From NCBI GenBank assembly GCA_035388585.1, contig DAOOQE010000014.1:1-33404 (forward strand): a stretch of 33,404 bases of DNA, given 5' to 3'. The notes under the pieces are model-generated. The model saw nothing but the letters and a program-made list of their open reading frames with translations. It ran no database searches and was not told the DNA's origin. Source of the DNA: CAG-492 sp035388585 (GTDB lineage Bacteria > Bacillota > Clostridia > TANB77 > CAG-508). Positions 14,531-22,290 of this stretch are shown here, in pieces. The position numbers and the translations under genes were made by a program. Position 1 is the first letter of the stretch, and the number at the start of each line of letters is the position of its first letter.

Positions 14531-15493
14531 TTAATTATTATAACCAATATCATTTATATTTTTTTCTACATATTTTTTATTATAATTTTGTGTCAATATC
14601 TGCTTATCAGTACTATCTATATAAAGACCTCCACTGATATTGATTTTTATTTTTTCTTCATTTGTAGTATTTCCAAAATTATCATTAATCTTTACCAAAT
14701 CCAACAAATCAATTTCACCATCATTATTTAAATCTCCAGCTAATAAATCGATATTATTAATAGTTTTTTCTTCATTGTTAATTTCTGAAATTATTATTCC
14801 TCTAATAAAATAATCTAAATATCCATATTTTTTTATTTTAATATAATACTCTCCTGGAGCAGTTGCATCTAGATTGTACATTCCATCTGGACCTATTACC
14901 AACTCATCTACAAGAAGATTTGTTGAAGAATTATATAAAAATGCCTGCATATTCTCAAATCCACTTGTTGTTACTATATTACCTTTTAATCCTGAAGTAT
15001 TTAAAATGTCTACAACACCTGATGTTTGAGTTGTTTCAGCTGTTACGGTTTCTGATGTGTATAAAGATTCACAATCTAATTCTAAATTAGTTTGAGTACC
15101 TCTTCCTGATAAAATCTCAAATTGTAATACAATTAAAATTGTATTTGCAGAAACAACCCTTGACTGTGCTGGATCTTGTATACCTGCAATTTTAATTGTT
15201 CCTTCTGAACTTTCATTAGCGTATATTGTAAAATTTTGTATGTTTCCATTTGAAAAAGACAAATAATTTAATTTTGTAACATCATATGTAATAACAAAAT
15301 CGGAAGACAAAAATGCCCTTTCATTTTGTAAAATTAATTCTACATTTATGACATCTCCAACTTTTGTTTCAACTTGATTTAACTTAAATGCTGCTGGTGT
15401 CTCATCTGCAAAACTCTTGTTTAAAAAATTTAGTGTAATTATAAATAATAGAATAATTAATATAAATACCACTATTAATTTCTTTTTTTTCAT
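14531..15493 (-). CDS. Secreted cohesin-domain protein with a C-terminal dockerin
   Basis: 320 residues. A signal peptide covers about 1-30 (basic start, hydrophobic 6-22, likely cleavage near SFADE). Residues about 34-164 look like a cohesin: FKLNQVETKVGDVINVELIL, FVITYDVTKLNYLSF and a final beta strand SGVVDI. Residues about 168-250 resemble a carboxypeptidase-regulatory-like beta domain (LKGNIVTTSG ... GPDGMYNLDATAPGEYYIKI). Residues 252-308 are a dockerin: AGDLNNDGEIDLLDLVKIND is a good Ca2+-binding repeat, and the second, SGGLYIDSTDKQILTQNY, is degenerate. It has both a binder and a plug, like an adaptor scaffoldin, but no sortase or SLH anchor. It lies 22 nt after the C1A dockerin peptidase gene, so the two are one operon. 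ATAGGAGGAATAAAA precedes the ATG. Confidence 0.85.
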   Translation of the reverse strand: MKKKKLIVVFILIILLFIITLNFLNKSFADETPAAFKLNQVETKVGDVINVELILQNERAFLSSDFVITYDVTKLNYLSFSNGNIQNFTIYANESSEGTIKIAGIQDPAQSRVVSANTILIVLQFEILSGRGTQTNLELDCESLYTSETVTAETTQTSGVVDILNTSGLKGNIVTTSGFENMQAFLYNSSTNLLVDELVIGPDGMYNLDATAPGEYYIKIKKYGYLDYFIRGIIISEINNEEKTINNIDLLAGDLNNDGEIDLLDLVKINDNFGNTTNEEKIKINISGGLYIDSTDKQILTQNYNKKYVEKNINDIGYNN

Positions 15494-15515
15494 TTTTATT
15501 CCTCCTATTCTTTTT

Positions 15516-17408
15516 TTATTGAACAGCTTTTTCTAAAATCAAATAAACATCTTCTCTATTTACTATACCATCTAAATTAATATCTAATCTTTTCACTTCA
15601 TCTGTTGTTAAAGTAGTTCCTGCCTCTACTTTAACCAAAGTAGAATATGCATCCATTGAATCTATTACTTCATTATTATTTATATCTCCTTTTAACACAT
15701 CATAATAAAATGTATAAGTACTTCCATTAACAAAACCAGTATCTGTTAAAGTGACTTTTATTGCCCTTGTTCCAGCTGCTTTTGTATCAGAAATTTGTCT
15801 GTCTAGAGTTATTTTAGCTGTAGCTGTAGATGAATTAATATTAATATTTGAATAATTTATACCTGAAGCATCATTTAATACTTCGTTTCTATCACAATTA
15901 TAATAAATTTTAGCACTAACACTAACTCCTGTTCCTCCATTTATATAAAATGCTTGATAAAAAATTGGTGGAATAATTATTTCATTACTTGTTCCATTAC
16001 TATCTTCAATAATTTTTTGAGAAATTGCACTCAATCCTTGTAATGATGAATTAAAAACATCTGTTAAATCTCTTAATGTATTTTCAGATATTTCTAACAT
16101 ATCCAAATTTGGTAGCTGCAGAATTGGAGTTACATTTGACAAATTATTTTTTGATAAATTCAAATAATACAGTGCCTGTAAAGCCTGAATTCCTTGTATG
16201 CTATTTATACCTTTATCAACTAATTCCAAATATTGCATATAATTTTGAGTAAATGTTTTTATAGTTATAGATTTTGTATTATCTATTGAACTAATGCATT
16301 TTCCATTTAACTCTTGTTTTAGAGCTGTATAAAAAGTATCATCCTCTACTTGAAAATCTACATAATTAAATGTTGTTGTTGTTGAAACAACCCCACTCAT
16401 CTCCTGTTCTACATAAACATCTTCATAAGATATATAAAAAACTCCTGATTCTCCCCAATCTTCTCCCCATGAATTTAGAGCAATATATGCTCCTGGATTA
16501 GTTGGCCTTGATTCAGTAGGAAAATTTGTTGTTGCAAAATTATCATCCCACCCAATTATTGTAATTGCATGGTCTTGAATTAATGCTGAAGCATTAGAGT
16601 TTAATACTTTTTTTCCATTAAATGTTTTTATATCTGTAGAACGAATAGAAGCATATAATGATCCATTCTCCATTATATGTGTTTTAATTGTTGATCTCAT
16701 TGCAGTTAATTCTTGTGGTGTATAAGTGGTTGTTTTTTTATTTATTGTAGGTAAATCTACTATTTGAACTAAATCAATAGTTGGCCCAAAAGCTTCCCAT
16801 TCCAAATAGTCTTGTTGCCCATATGGACTAACAGGATTTTCATATGGAACATCAGTTTCTAATATTGGTCCATAATTAGACATTACATATTCCATAAAAT
16901 AGTAGAACATTCCACCACCATGAAGTTCTCTATCATCATTTCCAAATATGGGACTCATAAGATGATCTACATGGCTTTCAGAAAAATCATAAGTCGTTCC
17001 TGTTTTTAAAGCTAAGTTTGTTTCTAAAGCATTTAGTGATGCAAAAGCCCAACAAACCCCATAACTTTCCTGATTTTCAACTTTTATATTAATTTGGTTT
17101 TTAAGTGAAAACTGTGCTGGAATAGGTGTTTCTCCAACTTTTGTTTTTAATGCTTCCTCATTAATAGATTCTAAATTATCCAAACTAATATCATACATTC
17201 TTGGAACAACTCCAAGCTTATTTCTTTCTTCTTCTGGTAAATTTAGATATTGCATATATGCTTCACTGTATTTTAATTTGTATGTTTTTTCTATATTTCT
17301 TGTATTATTTTTGTTGTTTTTATTATTAAAAAAATTAAAAGTCACTAACAATATGCATATTAATATAATTATTAACATTATAATTTTCAACTTTTTTTTC
17401 TTTTGCAT
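15516..17408 (-). CDS. Papain-family (C1A) surface peptidase with leucine-rich repeats and dockerin
   Basis: 630 residues. A signal anchor lies at 7-26, followed by an Asn/Lys-rich stretch. The peptidase domain spans about 95-350, with catalytic C119 in SYGVCWAFASLNALE, H280 in QDHAITIIGWDDN, N312 in LNSWGEDWGESGVFYISYED, and the oxyanion Gln near 113. Residues about 388-460 hold three or four leucine-rich repeats (LYYLNLSKNNLSNVTPILQL, then LPNLDMLEISENTLRDLTDV). Residues about 490-570 are a beta domain, and 572-630 a dockerin (KGDINNNEVIDSMDAY; RLDINLDGIVNREDVYLIL). It is presumably displayed outside the cell and may dock with the cohesin protein encoded next. GAGGAGGAAAT precedes the ATG, and an extended -10 promoter lies upstream. 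Confidence 0.92.
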   Translation of the reverse strand: MQKKKKLKIIMLIIILICILLVTFNFFNNKNNKNNTRNIEKTYKLKYSEAYMQYLNLPEEERNKLGVVPRMYDISLDNLESINEEALKTKVGETPIPAQFSLKNQINIKVENQESYGVCWAFASLNALETNLALKTGTTYDFSESHVDHLMSPIFGNDDRELHGGGMFYYFMEYVMSNYGPILETDVPYENPVSPYGQQDYLEWEAFGPTIDLVQIVDLPTINKKTTTYTPQELTAMRSTIKTHIMENGSLYASIRSTDIKTFNGKKVLNSNASALIQDHAITIIGWDDNFATTNFPTESRPTNPGAYIALNSWGEDWGESGVFYISYEDVYVEQEMSGVVSTTTTFNYVDFQVEDDTFYTALKQELNGKCISSIDNTKSITIKTFTQNYMQYLELVDKGINSIQGIQALQALYYLNLSKNNLSNVTPILQLPNLDMLEISENTLRDLTDVFNSSLQGLSAISQKIIEDSNGTSNEIIIPPIFYQAFYINGGTGVSVSAKIYYNCDRNEVLNDASGINYSNININSSTATAKITLDRQISDTKAAGTRAIKVTLTDTGFVNGSTYTFYYDVLKGDINNNEVIDSMDAYSTLVKVEAGTTLTTDEVKRLDINLDGIVNREDVYLILEKAVQ

Positions 17409-17468
17409 ATTTCCTCCTCATAAAATGAATTAAAAACTCATTTTAGATAATATTACTTATATTAATTA

Positions 17469-17497
17469 ATTGTATCATAACGTTTTTTTAAATACAA
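17469..17497 (-). promoter_or_regulatory. Promoter of the C1A peptidase-cohesin operon
   Basis: Minus strand: -35 TTGTAT (17497-17492), 17-bp spacer, extended -10 TGATACAAT (box 17474-17469), about 60 nt before the ATG. Confidence 0.7.
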
Positions 17498-17502
17498 TAA
17501 CA

Positions 17503-17595
17503 TATTTTTCTAATTTTATGCAACCTAATATTTTTCTGATTATATGCACCCTGATATTTTTTCTGATTATAATCGTATAATATTTTTCAAATAAT
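17503..17595. repeat. 26-bp tandem repeat, about 3.5 copies
   Basis: Units start at about 17503, 17530, 17556 and 17582. The pattern is ATTTTTCTGATTATATGCA then CCCTGAT with changes. It lies just upstream of the peptidase promoter in a 590-bp gene-free gap. Confidence 0.65.
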
Positions 17596-17679
17596 AAACA
17601 TATAATATATTTATAATAAAATGAAATTATATTTTTTTAAAAAATTATTATATTTAAAATAATAAAAACATAATAGTTT

Positions 17680-17784
17680 TTCAGAAATATATATTAATTC
17701 TTCAGAAATATATATTAAATTTTCAGAAATTATATAAATTTTTCAGAAATATATATAAATTTTTTAGAAGGATATATTAATACA
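17680..17784. repeat. 21-bp tandem repeat, five copies
   Basis: TTCAGAAATATATATTAAATT-type units start at 17680, 17701, 17722, 17742 and (as TTAGAAGGATATATTAA) 17764, giving spacings of 21, 21, 20 and 22. Nothing open runs through it. Confidence 0.75.
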
Positions 17785-17810
17785 AGTAACTTTTTTATTT
17801 CATAATTATA

Positions 17811-17846
17811 GACCGTATATCAATTATATTATATTGATTTACGGTC
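17811..17846. terminator. Hairpin after the LPXTG-like gene
   Basis: GACCGTA-T-ATCAAT (17811-17824) pairs with ATTGAT-T-TACGGTC (17833-17846) around one T-T mismatch. It lies about 150 nt past the stop of the minus-strand gene at 17998. There is no clean T-run on either side, so the terminator call is tentative. Confidence 0.55.
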
Positions 17847-17997
17847 TTATATTTAAAATTTTAACAATTCATAAATAGTAACTAATTAATTATAAAATAT
17901 AAATAAATTAATTTAAGATTTTTTTATATTTATTCTTAAATTATTCTAAAATCAAATTTAAGAAATAACCTTTTTATAAATTAAAACACAATTATGT

Positions 17998-19377
17998 TTA
18001 TTTTTTTATTCTAAAAATCTTTTTTGATAAAACTAATCCTGTGCACCCAACTATAAGAATTACTAAATACGTAAACAGATTATCTCCAGTTTGAGGACTA
18101 GATGTTGAAGACAATATGTTCCTTGTAGCTAAAACAAATGGTGATAATTCTTTAACATTTATCTTTAATTTTCCTTCATAAACAATTCCTTTTAAAACTT
18201 CTATTGTTCCATCTTTTTTATGATGATATACGAAAATCTCTTTATTATTATATTTTTCATCAATATCAAATATAATTTCTATATCTCCATTATATGTTCC
18301 TTCAACAACAGTAACTTCAAATGAACCTAATATTTCTTTTTCCTCTAAAGCTTCTAACTTCATATTTTTTATAATAGAACTATTTTCTTCTATTATTGAA
18401 ACTTCTAATTTTGATCCATAATCAAATGTACTTAATAATGTAATTCCATTTGGTATATTTCGTAATTTTTTAAGACTCCACACTGCATACAAACTAGCAT
18501 TTTGTTGTGTCATTTTAAATTTATCTGATTGTCCTTTATATTTTGGTATTATACTATTTATTGTATCTGACCACCCTATAAATTCATGATCTTGTTTACT
18601 AGGAATATTTATAAAATCCAATACTATATCTGAATTAGGAAGGTATTTTTGCATATCTTGTTTGATTATTTCAGTTCCATCTGTAGATTTATAAGTTATA
18701 GTATAGCCTTCATTTATGTATAATGTTACTGTATTTGTAAGTGTTCCATCATATATTTCACAATAAAAACGTGCTCCATTTAAATATAAATTAACATTTG
18801 AAGGCTGAATATTTAATATACTTGATGTTTGTCCATCTATTGGAGTTGCATCATCATTTTCATCAATATAATACCATTGATATGTTAATTCATCTTCATT
18901 ATCTATTGTTGCATTAACAGTAAATTCGGCAGTTTCCCCATCTAAAACACTTTTGTTTTGTAATGTTTCTATATTTAAATTATATCTATTTACTTCTTGT
19001 ATATGTATATTAAAACTCTCATCAATATATTTTACTTCCCAAATATATTTATTATCAGATGGATAATCAATATATATATATCCACCAGACATTTCAAAAC
19101 TTTGTCTTATAGAACCTGTTCCATCATATTCACCTGAGTACCCATATTCGTAAAAATATACAGAAACATGAAGATCAGTTGTATATACATTATCTCCACC
19201 TTCCATTTTTTTACCAATATTCACAGCACTGTCCTGCGCAATTTGAATTTGTCCATCAATATTTTCTATACTATATAAATATGTTTCTGCATAAACTTTT
19301 GCAAAAGGAAATATAATTCCTACCAAAAGCATTATAATTGTAATTAAACTTAAATATTGTAAAATTCTTTTTTTCAT
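17998..19377 (-). CDS. Cell-wall-anchored surface protein with Ig-like and InlB-type repeats
   Basis: 459 residues. A signal peptide spans 1-30 (MKKRILQYLSLITIIMLLVG ... VYAE). An Ig-like domain lies at about 128-222 (DGETAEFTV ... YQWYYIDENDD ... FYCEIYD). A Listeria-Bacteroides (InlB B-type) repeat spans about 224-298 (YTITYKSTDGTEIIKQDM ... HEFIGWSD ... LYAVWS). Another beta region follows up to about 420. The C-terminus is a sorting signal: SPQTG (427-431), a hydrophobic helix and the basic end KKIFRIKK. S replaces the usual L of LPXTG, which may matter for sortase choice. The ligand is unknown; such proteins typically bind host or neighbour surfaces. ACAAAGGAGGAAAAA precedes the ATG. Confidence 0.88.
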   Translation of the reverse strand: MKKRILQYLSLITIIMLLVGIIFPFAKVYAETYLYSIENIDGQIQIAQDSAVNIGKKMEGGDNVYTTDLHVSVYFYEYGYSGEYDGTGSIRQSFEMSGGYIYIDYPSDNKYIWEVKYIDESFNIHIQEVNRYNLNIETLQNKSVLDGETAEFTVNATIDNEDELTYQWYYIDENDDATPIDGQTSSILNIQPSNVNLYLNGARFYCEIYDGTLTNTVTLYINEGYTITYKSTDGTEIIKQDMQKYLPNSDIVLDFINIPSKQDHEFIGWSDTINSIIPKYKGQSDKFKMTQQNASLYAVWSLKKLRNIPNGITLLSTFDYGSKLEVSIIEENSSIIKNMKLEALEEKEILGSFEVTVVEGTYNGDIEIIFDIDEKYNNKEIFVYHHKKDGTIEVLKGIVYEGKLKINVKELSPFVLATRNILSSTSSPQTGDNLFTYLVILIVGCTGLVLSKKIFRIKK

Positions 19378-19405
19378 TTTTTCCTCCTTTGTATTTTCCG
19401 TAATA

Positions 19406-19434
19406 ATTTTATACTATAATTTTTTATTAATCAA
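19406..19434 (-). promoter_or_regulatory. Promoter of the LPXTG-like gene
   Basis: Minus strand: -35 TTGATT (19434-19429), 17-bp spacer, -10 TAAAAT (19411-19406), about 29 nt before the ATG. Confidence 0.6.
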
Positions 19435-19473
19435 GTATTCCAAACTATTTTTTCATAAATATTTATATTTTTC

Positions 19474-19524
19474 TTTTACTATTGCATTTGTTATTACAAA
19501 ATCGCAATTGCTTTTTCACTTCAC
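19474..19524. repeat. 51-bp dispersed element, copy 2, flanked by direct repeats
   Basis: Matches 9212-9262 at 44 of 51 positions. It is flanked by near-identical 17-bp direct repeats, CATAAATATTTATATTT (19452-19468) and CATAAGTATTTATATTT (19525-19541), which differ at one base. This arrangement resembles a target-site duplication. Confidence 0.8.
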
Positions 19525-19533
19525 CATAAGTAT

Positions 19534-21732
19534 TTATATTTTACTTTTCAATATAAATAGTAAATGTCTTATTCCATCTCTAATTGTTCTTAGATGAGGT
19601 TTTCTTTTTATATCAGAACATTTTCTAAATCTTATCGGTATTTCTACAATTTTTTTATTATTCTTAACAAATTGATATATCATTTCTGTTGCGAATTCCA
19701 TTCCATTAGTTTTAAACTCAATATCTTCCAATGCTTTTTTTCTAATTCCTCTAAGACCACAATGAAAATCATTAATACTTACATTATATTTGGATTTTGC
19801 AAAAAATGATAAAGACTTAACACCTATTTTGTGAATAAACGAAATTGCATTTATTTCAGTTTCTTTATTAAATCTATTACCTACAACTAAATCATAACCA
19901 TTCTCTAACTTTAATATAAAATCTTCTACACTTTCAAAATCATAGGTTGTATCACAATCACCCATTATAATATATTCTCCTCTAGCTTTTAGAAAACCAG
20001 ATTTCAAAGCACTTCCATAACCCTTCTTATCTTCAAATTCAACCCTTGCTCCTAATTTTCTTGCAATATTTACAGATTCATCTAAACTTCCATTATCTAT
20101 TATTAGTATTTCTGAATCAATATTATTCTTTTTAATAAATCTTTTAGCCATCTCTATAGACTTTCCTAAAGTTTTTTCTTCATTTAAACATGGCATAAGA
20201 AAAGTAATTTTTTTGCTATATTTTGCATAACTTTTTGTAATATTATTTTTTTCATTACTTTCAAAAATTTTTTCATCATTAATTCTAACATTTATTTTAG
20301 TATTACTTCCAGGATTTTTTTTATCATTAATTTCAACATTTTTTTTAATATTACTTCCAAGATTTTTTTTATTTATTCCAACTATTTTTTTATTATTCAT
20401 TAATTCCTTCTTGTTGATTTTAAATATATTTTCTATTATGTTATAAAACTTAAATACTTTATTATCTATAATATAATGTGTTCCCAATACTATTGCCATT
20501 ATAGTTGCAAATTGAGCTCTATAAGTAAAAAAATAATGAAGACTTGAATGTCCATTTATTAAAATATATCGTACATATGGAATTAATCCAATTTTAAATA
20601 ATATAATACTTAATTGTATATTTTTTTCTTTTCTTGTCAAAAAAATAAAAGTGAATAAAACAAATATAACAGCTATAAAAAATGTTAATTTATAATTTAT
20701 AAAGCATAATGGAAATAAGCAATATATATTTTTTAGTATTACAGATTCGGTTGTGTTGTCTTGACTTAATCCTATGGTATGTATTTTTGCTTTATTTATT
20801 CTTTGTGATGCGTTTTCAAAAACAACATCTGTTAAATTTTCGCCTAAATATATAGCTGATATTCCCCATTTAGCAATCCACATTAGCACATATCCTAAAA
20901 ACCATAAAGAAATTAATTTTGCCGATAACAAAATAACTTCCTTTATATCAATTTTTTTATGATTTCTATATTTATAAACTAACAGTATTATAAGAGGAAC
21001 TGTTAATGTTACAGTTTCAATTGTTAAAAAGTCAAAGAAACAAGTAAATATACCAATAATAAAAAACAGTATATATATTTTTTCAAATTTATTTTTTTCT
21101 AAGATACTAATTAATATTATTGATGAAATAAGCATTAAAAAATACATACTTGCATATTCTAATGAAAAAGGTACAACAAAAGAATTTGTACATATTAATG
21201 ATATATAAAAAGATATTAATAATATTATCAATTTATTTTTTATCATTTTATATGAAAGTAAAAATACTAATGTTATTAATAATATAATATTTAAAACATA
21301 TATTTGTTCAATATTAAGTAATAACATTAATGGTTTTAGCACAACCATTCCTCCATGCCAATACCTTATGTATTGTGAATTCGCAGAAATATTATTATTA
21401 GAAACTACATTTAACAGGTTATAAGTTTCTTCTTTTCCGTTATTTCCGTAATAATTAGAATATAATACTGACCTTAATGGTTTATCAGGGCTTAAATTGT
21501 ATATAATATTTAATGTTATTGAATCTGCATAATGATCTATTCTTGTTGCATCTATACCTTTTATCATATTATAATACATTTTTTTCTCACTTAAATATTT
21601 GGCTGATTCCATCATATTATTATGTATTAATTTATTTGGAATTTTCGCCACCAAACACATTAAAGTAATTGCTGAAGACACACATATTAAAAATACTAAT
21701 AAGAATTTTTCAATTTTTTTTATTTTCTCCAT
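19534..21732 (-). CDS. Polytopic membrane protein fused to a GT2 (DPM1-like) glycosyltransferase
   Basis: 732 residues. Residues 10-430 hold about ten hydrophobic segments with loop motifs YIRYWHGGMVVLKPL (about 121-135) and INGHSSLHYFFTYRAQ (about 392-407). I do not recognise this family; the layout resembles GT-C-type membrane enzymes. Residues 456-503 form a polar linker of 16-residue repeats (NLGSNIKKNVEINDKK, NPGSNTKINVRINDEK, IFESNEKNN...). Residues 508-732 are a GT-A fold family 2 transferase of the dolichyl-phosphate-mannose synthase type: TFLMPCLNEEKTL, ILIIDNGSLDES, DxD at 592-594 in MGDCDTTYD, DLVVGNRF, NDFHCGLRG and EIPIRFRKC. It probably makes a polyprenyl-linked sugar for the attached membrane module to use. 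TAGGAGATAAAA precedes the ATG. Confidence 0.85.
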   Translation of the reverse strand: MEKIKKIEKFLLVFLICVSSAITLMCLVAKIPNKLIHNNMMESAKYLSEKKMYYNMIKGIDATRIDHYADSITLNIIYNLSPDKPLRSVLYSNYYGNNGKEETYNLLNVVSNNNISANSQYIRYWHGGMVVLKPLMLLLNIEQIYVLNIILLITLVFLLSYKMIKNKLIILLISFYISLICTNSFVVPFSLEYASMYFLMLISSIILISILEKNKFEKIYILFFIIGIFTCFFDFLTIETVTLTVPLIILLVYKYRNHKKIDIKEVILLSAKLISLWFLGYVLMWIAKWGISAIYLGENLTDVVFENASQRINKAKIHTIGLSQDNTTESVILKNIYCLFPLCFINYKLTFFIAVIFVLFTFIFLTRKEKNIQLSIILFKIGLIPYVRYILINGHSSLHYFFTYRAQFATIMAIVLGTHYIIDNKVFKFYNIIENIFKINKKELMNNKKIVGINKKNLGSNIKKNVEINDKKNPGSNTKINVRINDEKIFESNEKNNITKSYAKYSKKITFLMPCLNEEKTLGKSIEMAKRFIKKNNIDSEILIIDNGSLDESVNIARKLGARVEFEDKKGYGSALKSGFLKARGEYIIMGDCDTTYDFESVEDFILKLENGYDLVVGNRFNKETEINAISFIHKIGVKSLSFFAKSKYNVSINDFHCGLRGIRKKALEDIEFKTNGMEFATEMIYQFVKNNKKIVEIPIRFRKCSDIKRKPHLRTIRDGIRHLLFILKSKI

Positions 21733-21845
21733 TTTTATCTCCTAATAATTATATTTACGAAAACTATAAATTTTTTTATAATTTCTTAAACATATTTATT
21801 TTATATCATAATTTTTACTGTTTATCAATTAAATTTACAAATATG

Positions 21846-21935
21846 TTATGTTCCACATTTACACATGTCTAGATTATTTTGATTATCACATAAAAATTCA
21901 CATGAAATCTTATTACAACAACATTTGTTAATCAT
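21846..21935 (-). CDS. Cysteine-rich 29-residue mini-protein
   Basis: ATG at 21935 is preceded by AAAGGAGGAAGATTAA, an excellent ribosome-binding site at normal spacing, and the frame ends with TAA at 21848-21846. The peptide begins MINKCCCNKISCEFLC and ends NLDMCKCGT. It has seven cysteines in 29 residues (C5, C6, C7, C12, C16, C25, C27), arranged as CCC, C-x3-C and CxC, as in small metal-binding or disulfide-rich peptides. It has no signal peptide. It lies 114 nt upstream of the membrane/GT2 gene on the same strand. I do not recognise a family; coding is supported by the ribosome-binding site and composition only. Confidence 0.6.
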   Translation of the reverse strand: MINKCCCNKISCEFLCDNQNNLDMCKCGT

Positions 21936-22077
21936 TTAATCTTCCTCCTTTTTCATAATATATATTACAATTTAAGATAGAATAATAATTGTGGTTACTT
22001 GAGATTACTTTTACTCAAAAAAAAACAGCATAATATTTTTATTACACTGTTTAAGGATTTATTTGATTCCAAATAAT

Positions 22078-22267
22078 CTTTATTTAATTTTATATTGTCA
22101 TTATCTAATTTTAAATTATCTTTATTTAATTATAAATTGTCATTATTGAATTTTGAGTTATCATTATTTAATTTTAAATTTTCTTTATCTAATTTTAAAT
22201 TGTTATTATTGAATTTTAAATTTTCTTTATTTAATTTTAAATTATCTTTATTTATATTTTAAATTAT
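22078..22267. repeat. 21-bp minisatellite, nine copies in exact register
   Basis: Units start at 22078, 22099, 22120, 22141, 22162, 22183, 22204, 22225 and 22246; the last is 22 bp. The consensus is CTTTATTTAATTTTAAATTA plus T. Read on the minus strand in one frame, the unit gives the heptapeptide N-L-K-L-N-K-(D/E), open for about six units and broken by a TAA in the third copy from the left. No start codon or ribosome-binding site is seen. It lies just after the pyk2 stop. Confidence 0.9.
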
Positions 22268-22290
22268 GTATTTTTATAATTGTATTATTT

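Noticed and set aside
22078..22267. CRISPR array
   Set aside because: The 21-bp units are contiguous and degenerate, with no unique spacers and no cas genes nearby; the same holds for the other repeat arrays.
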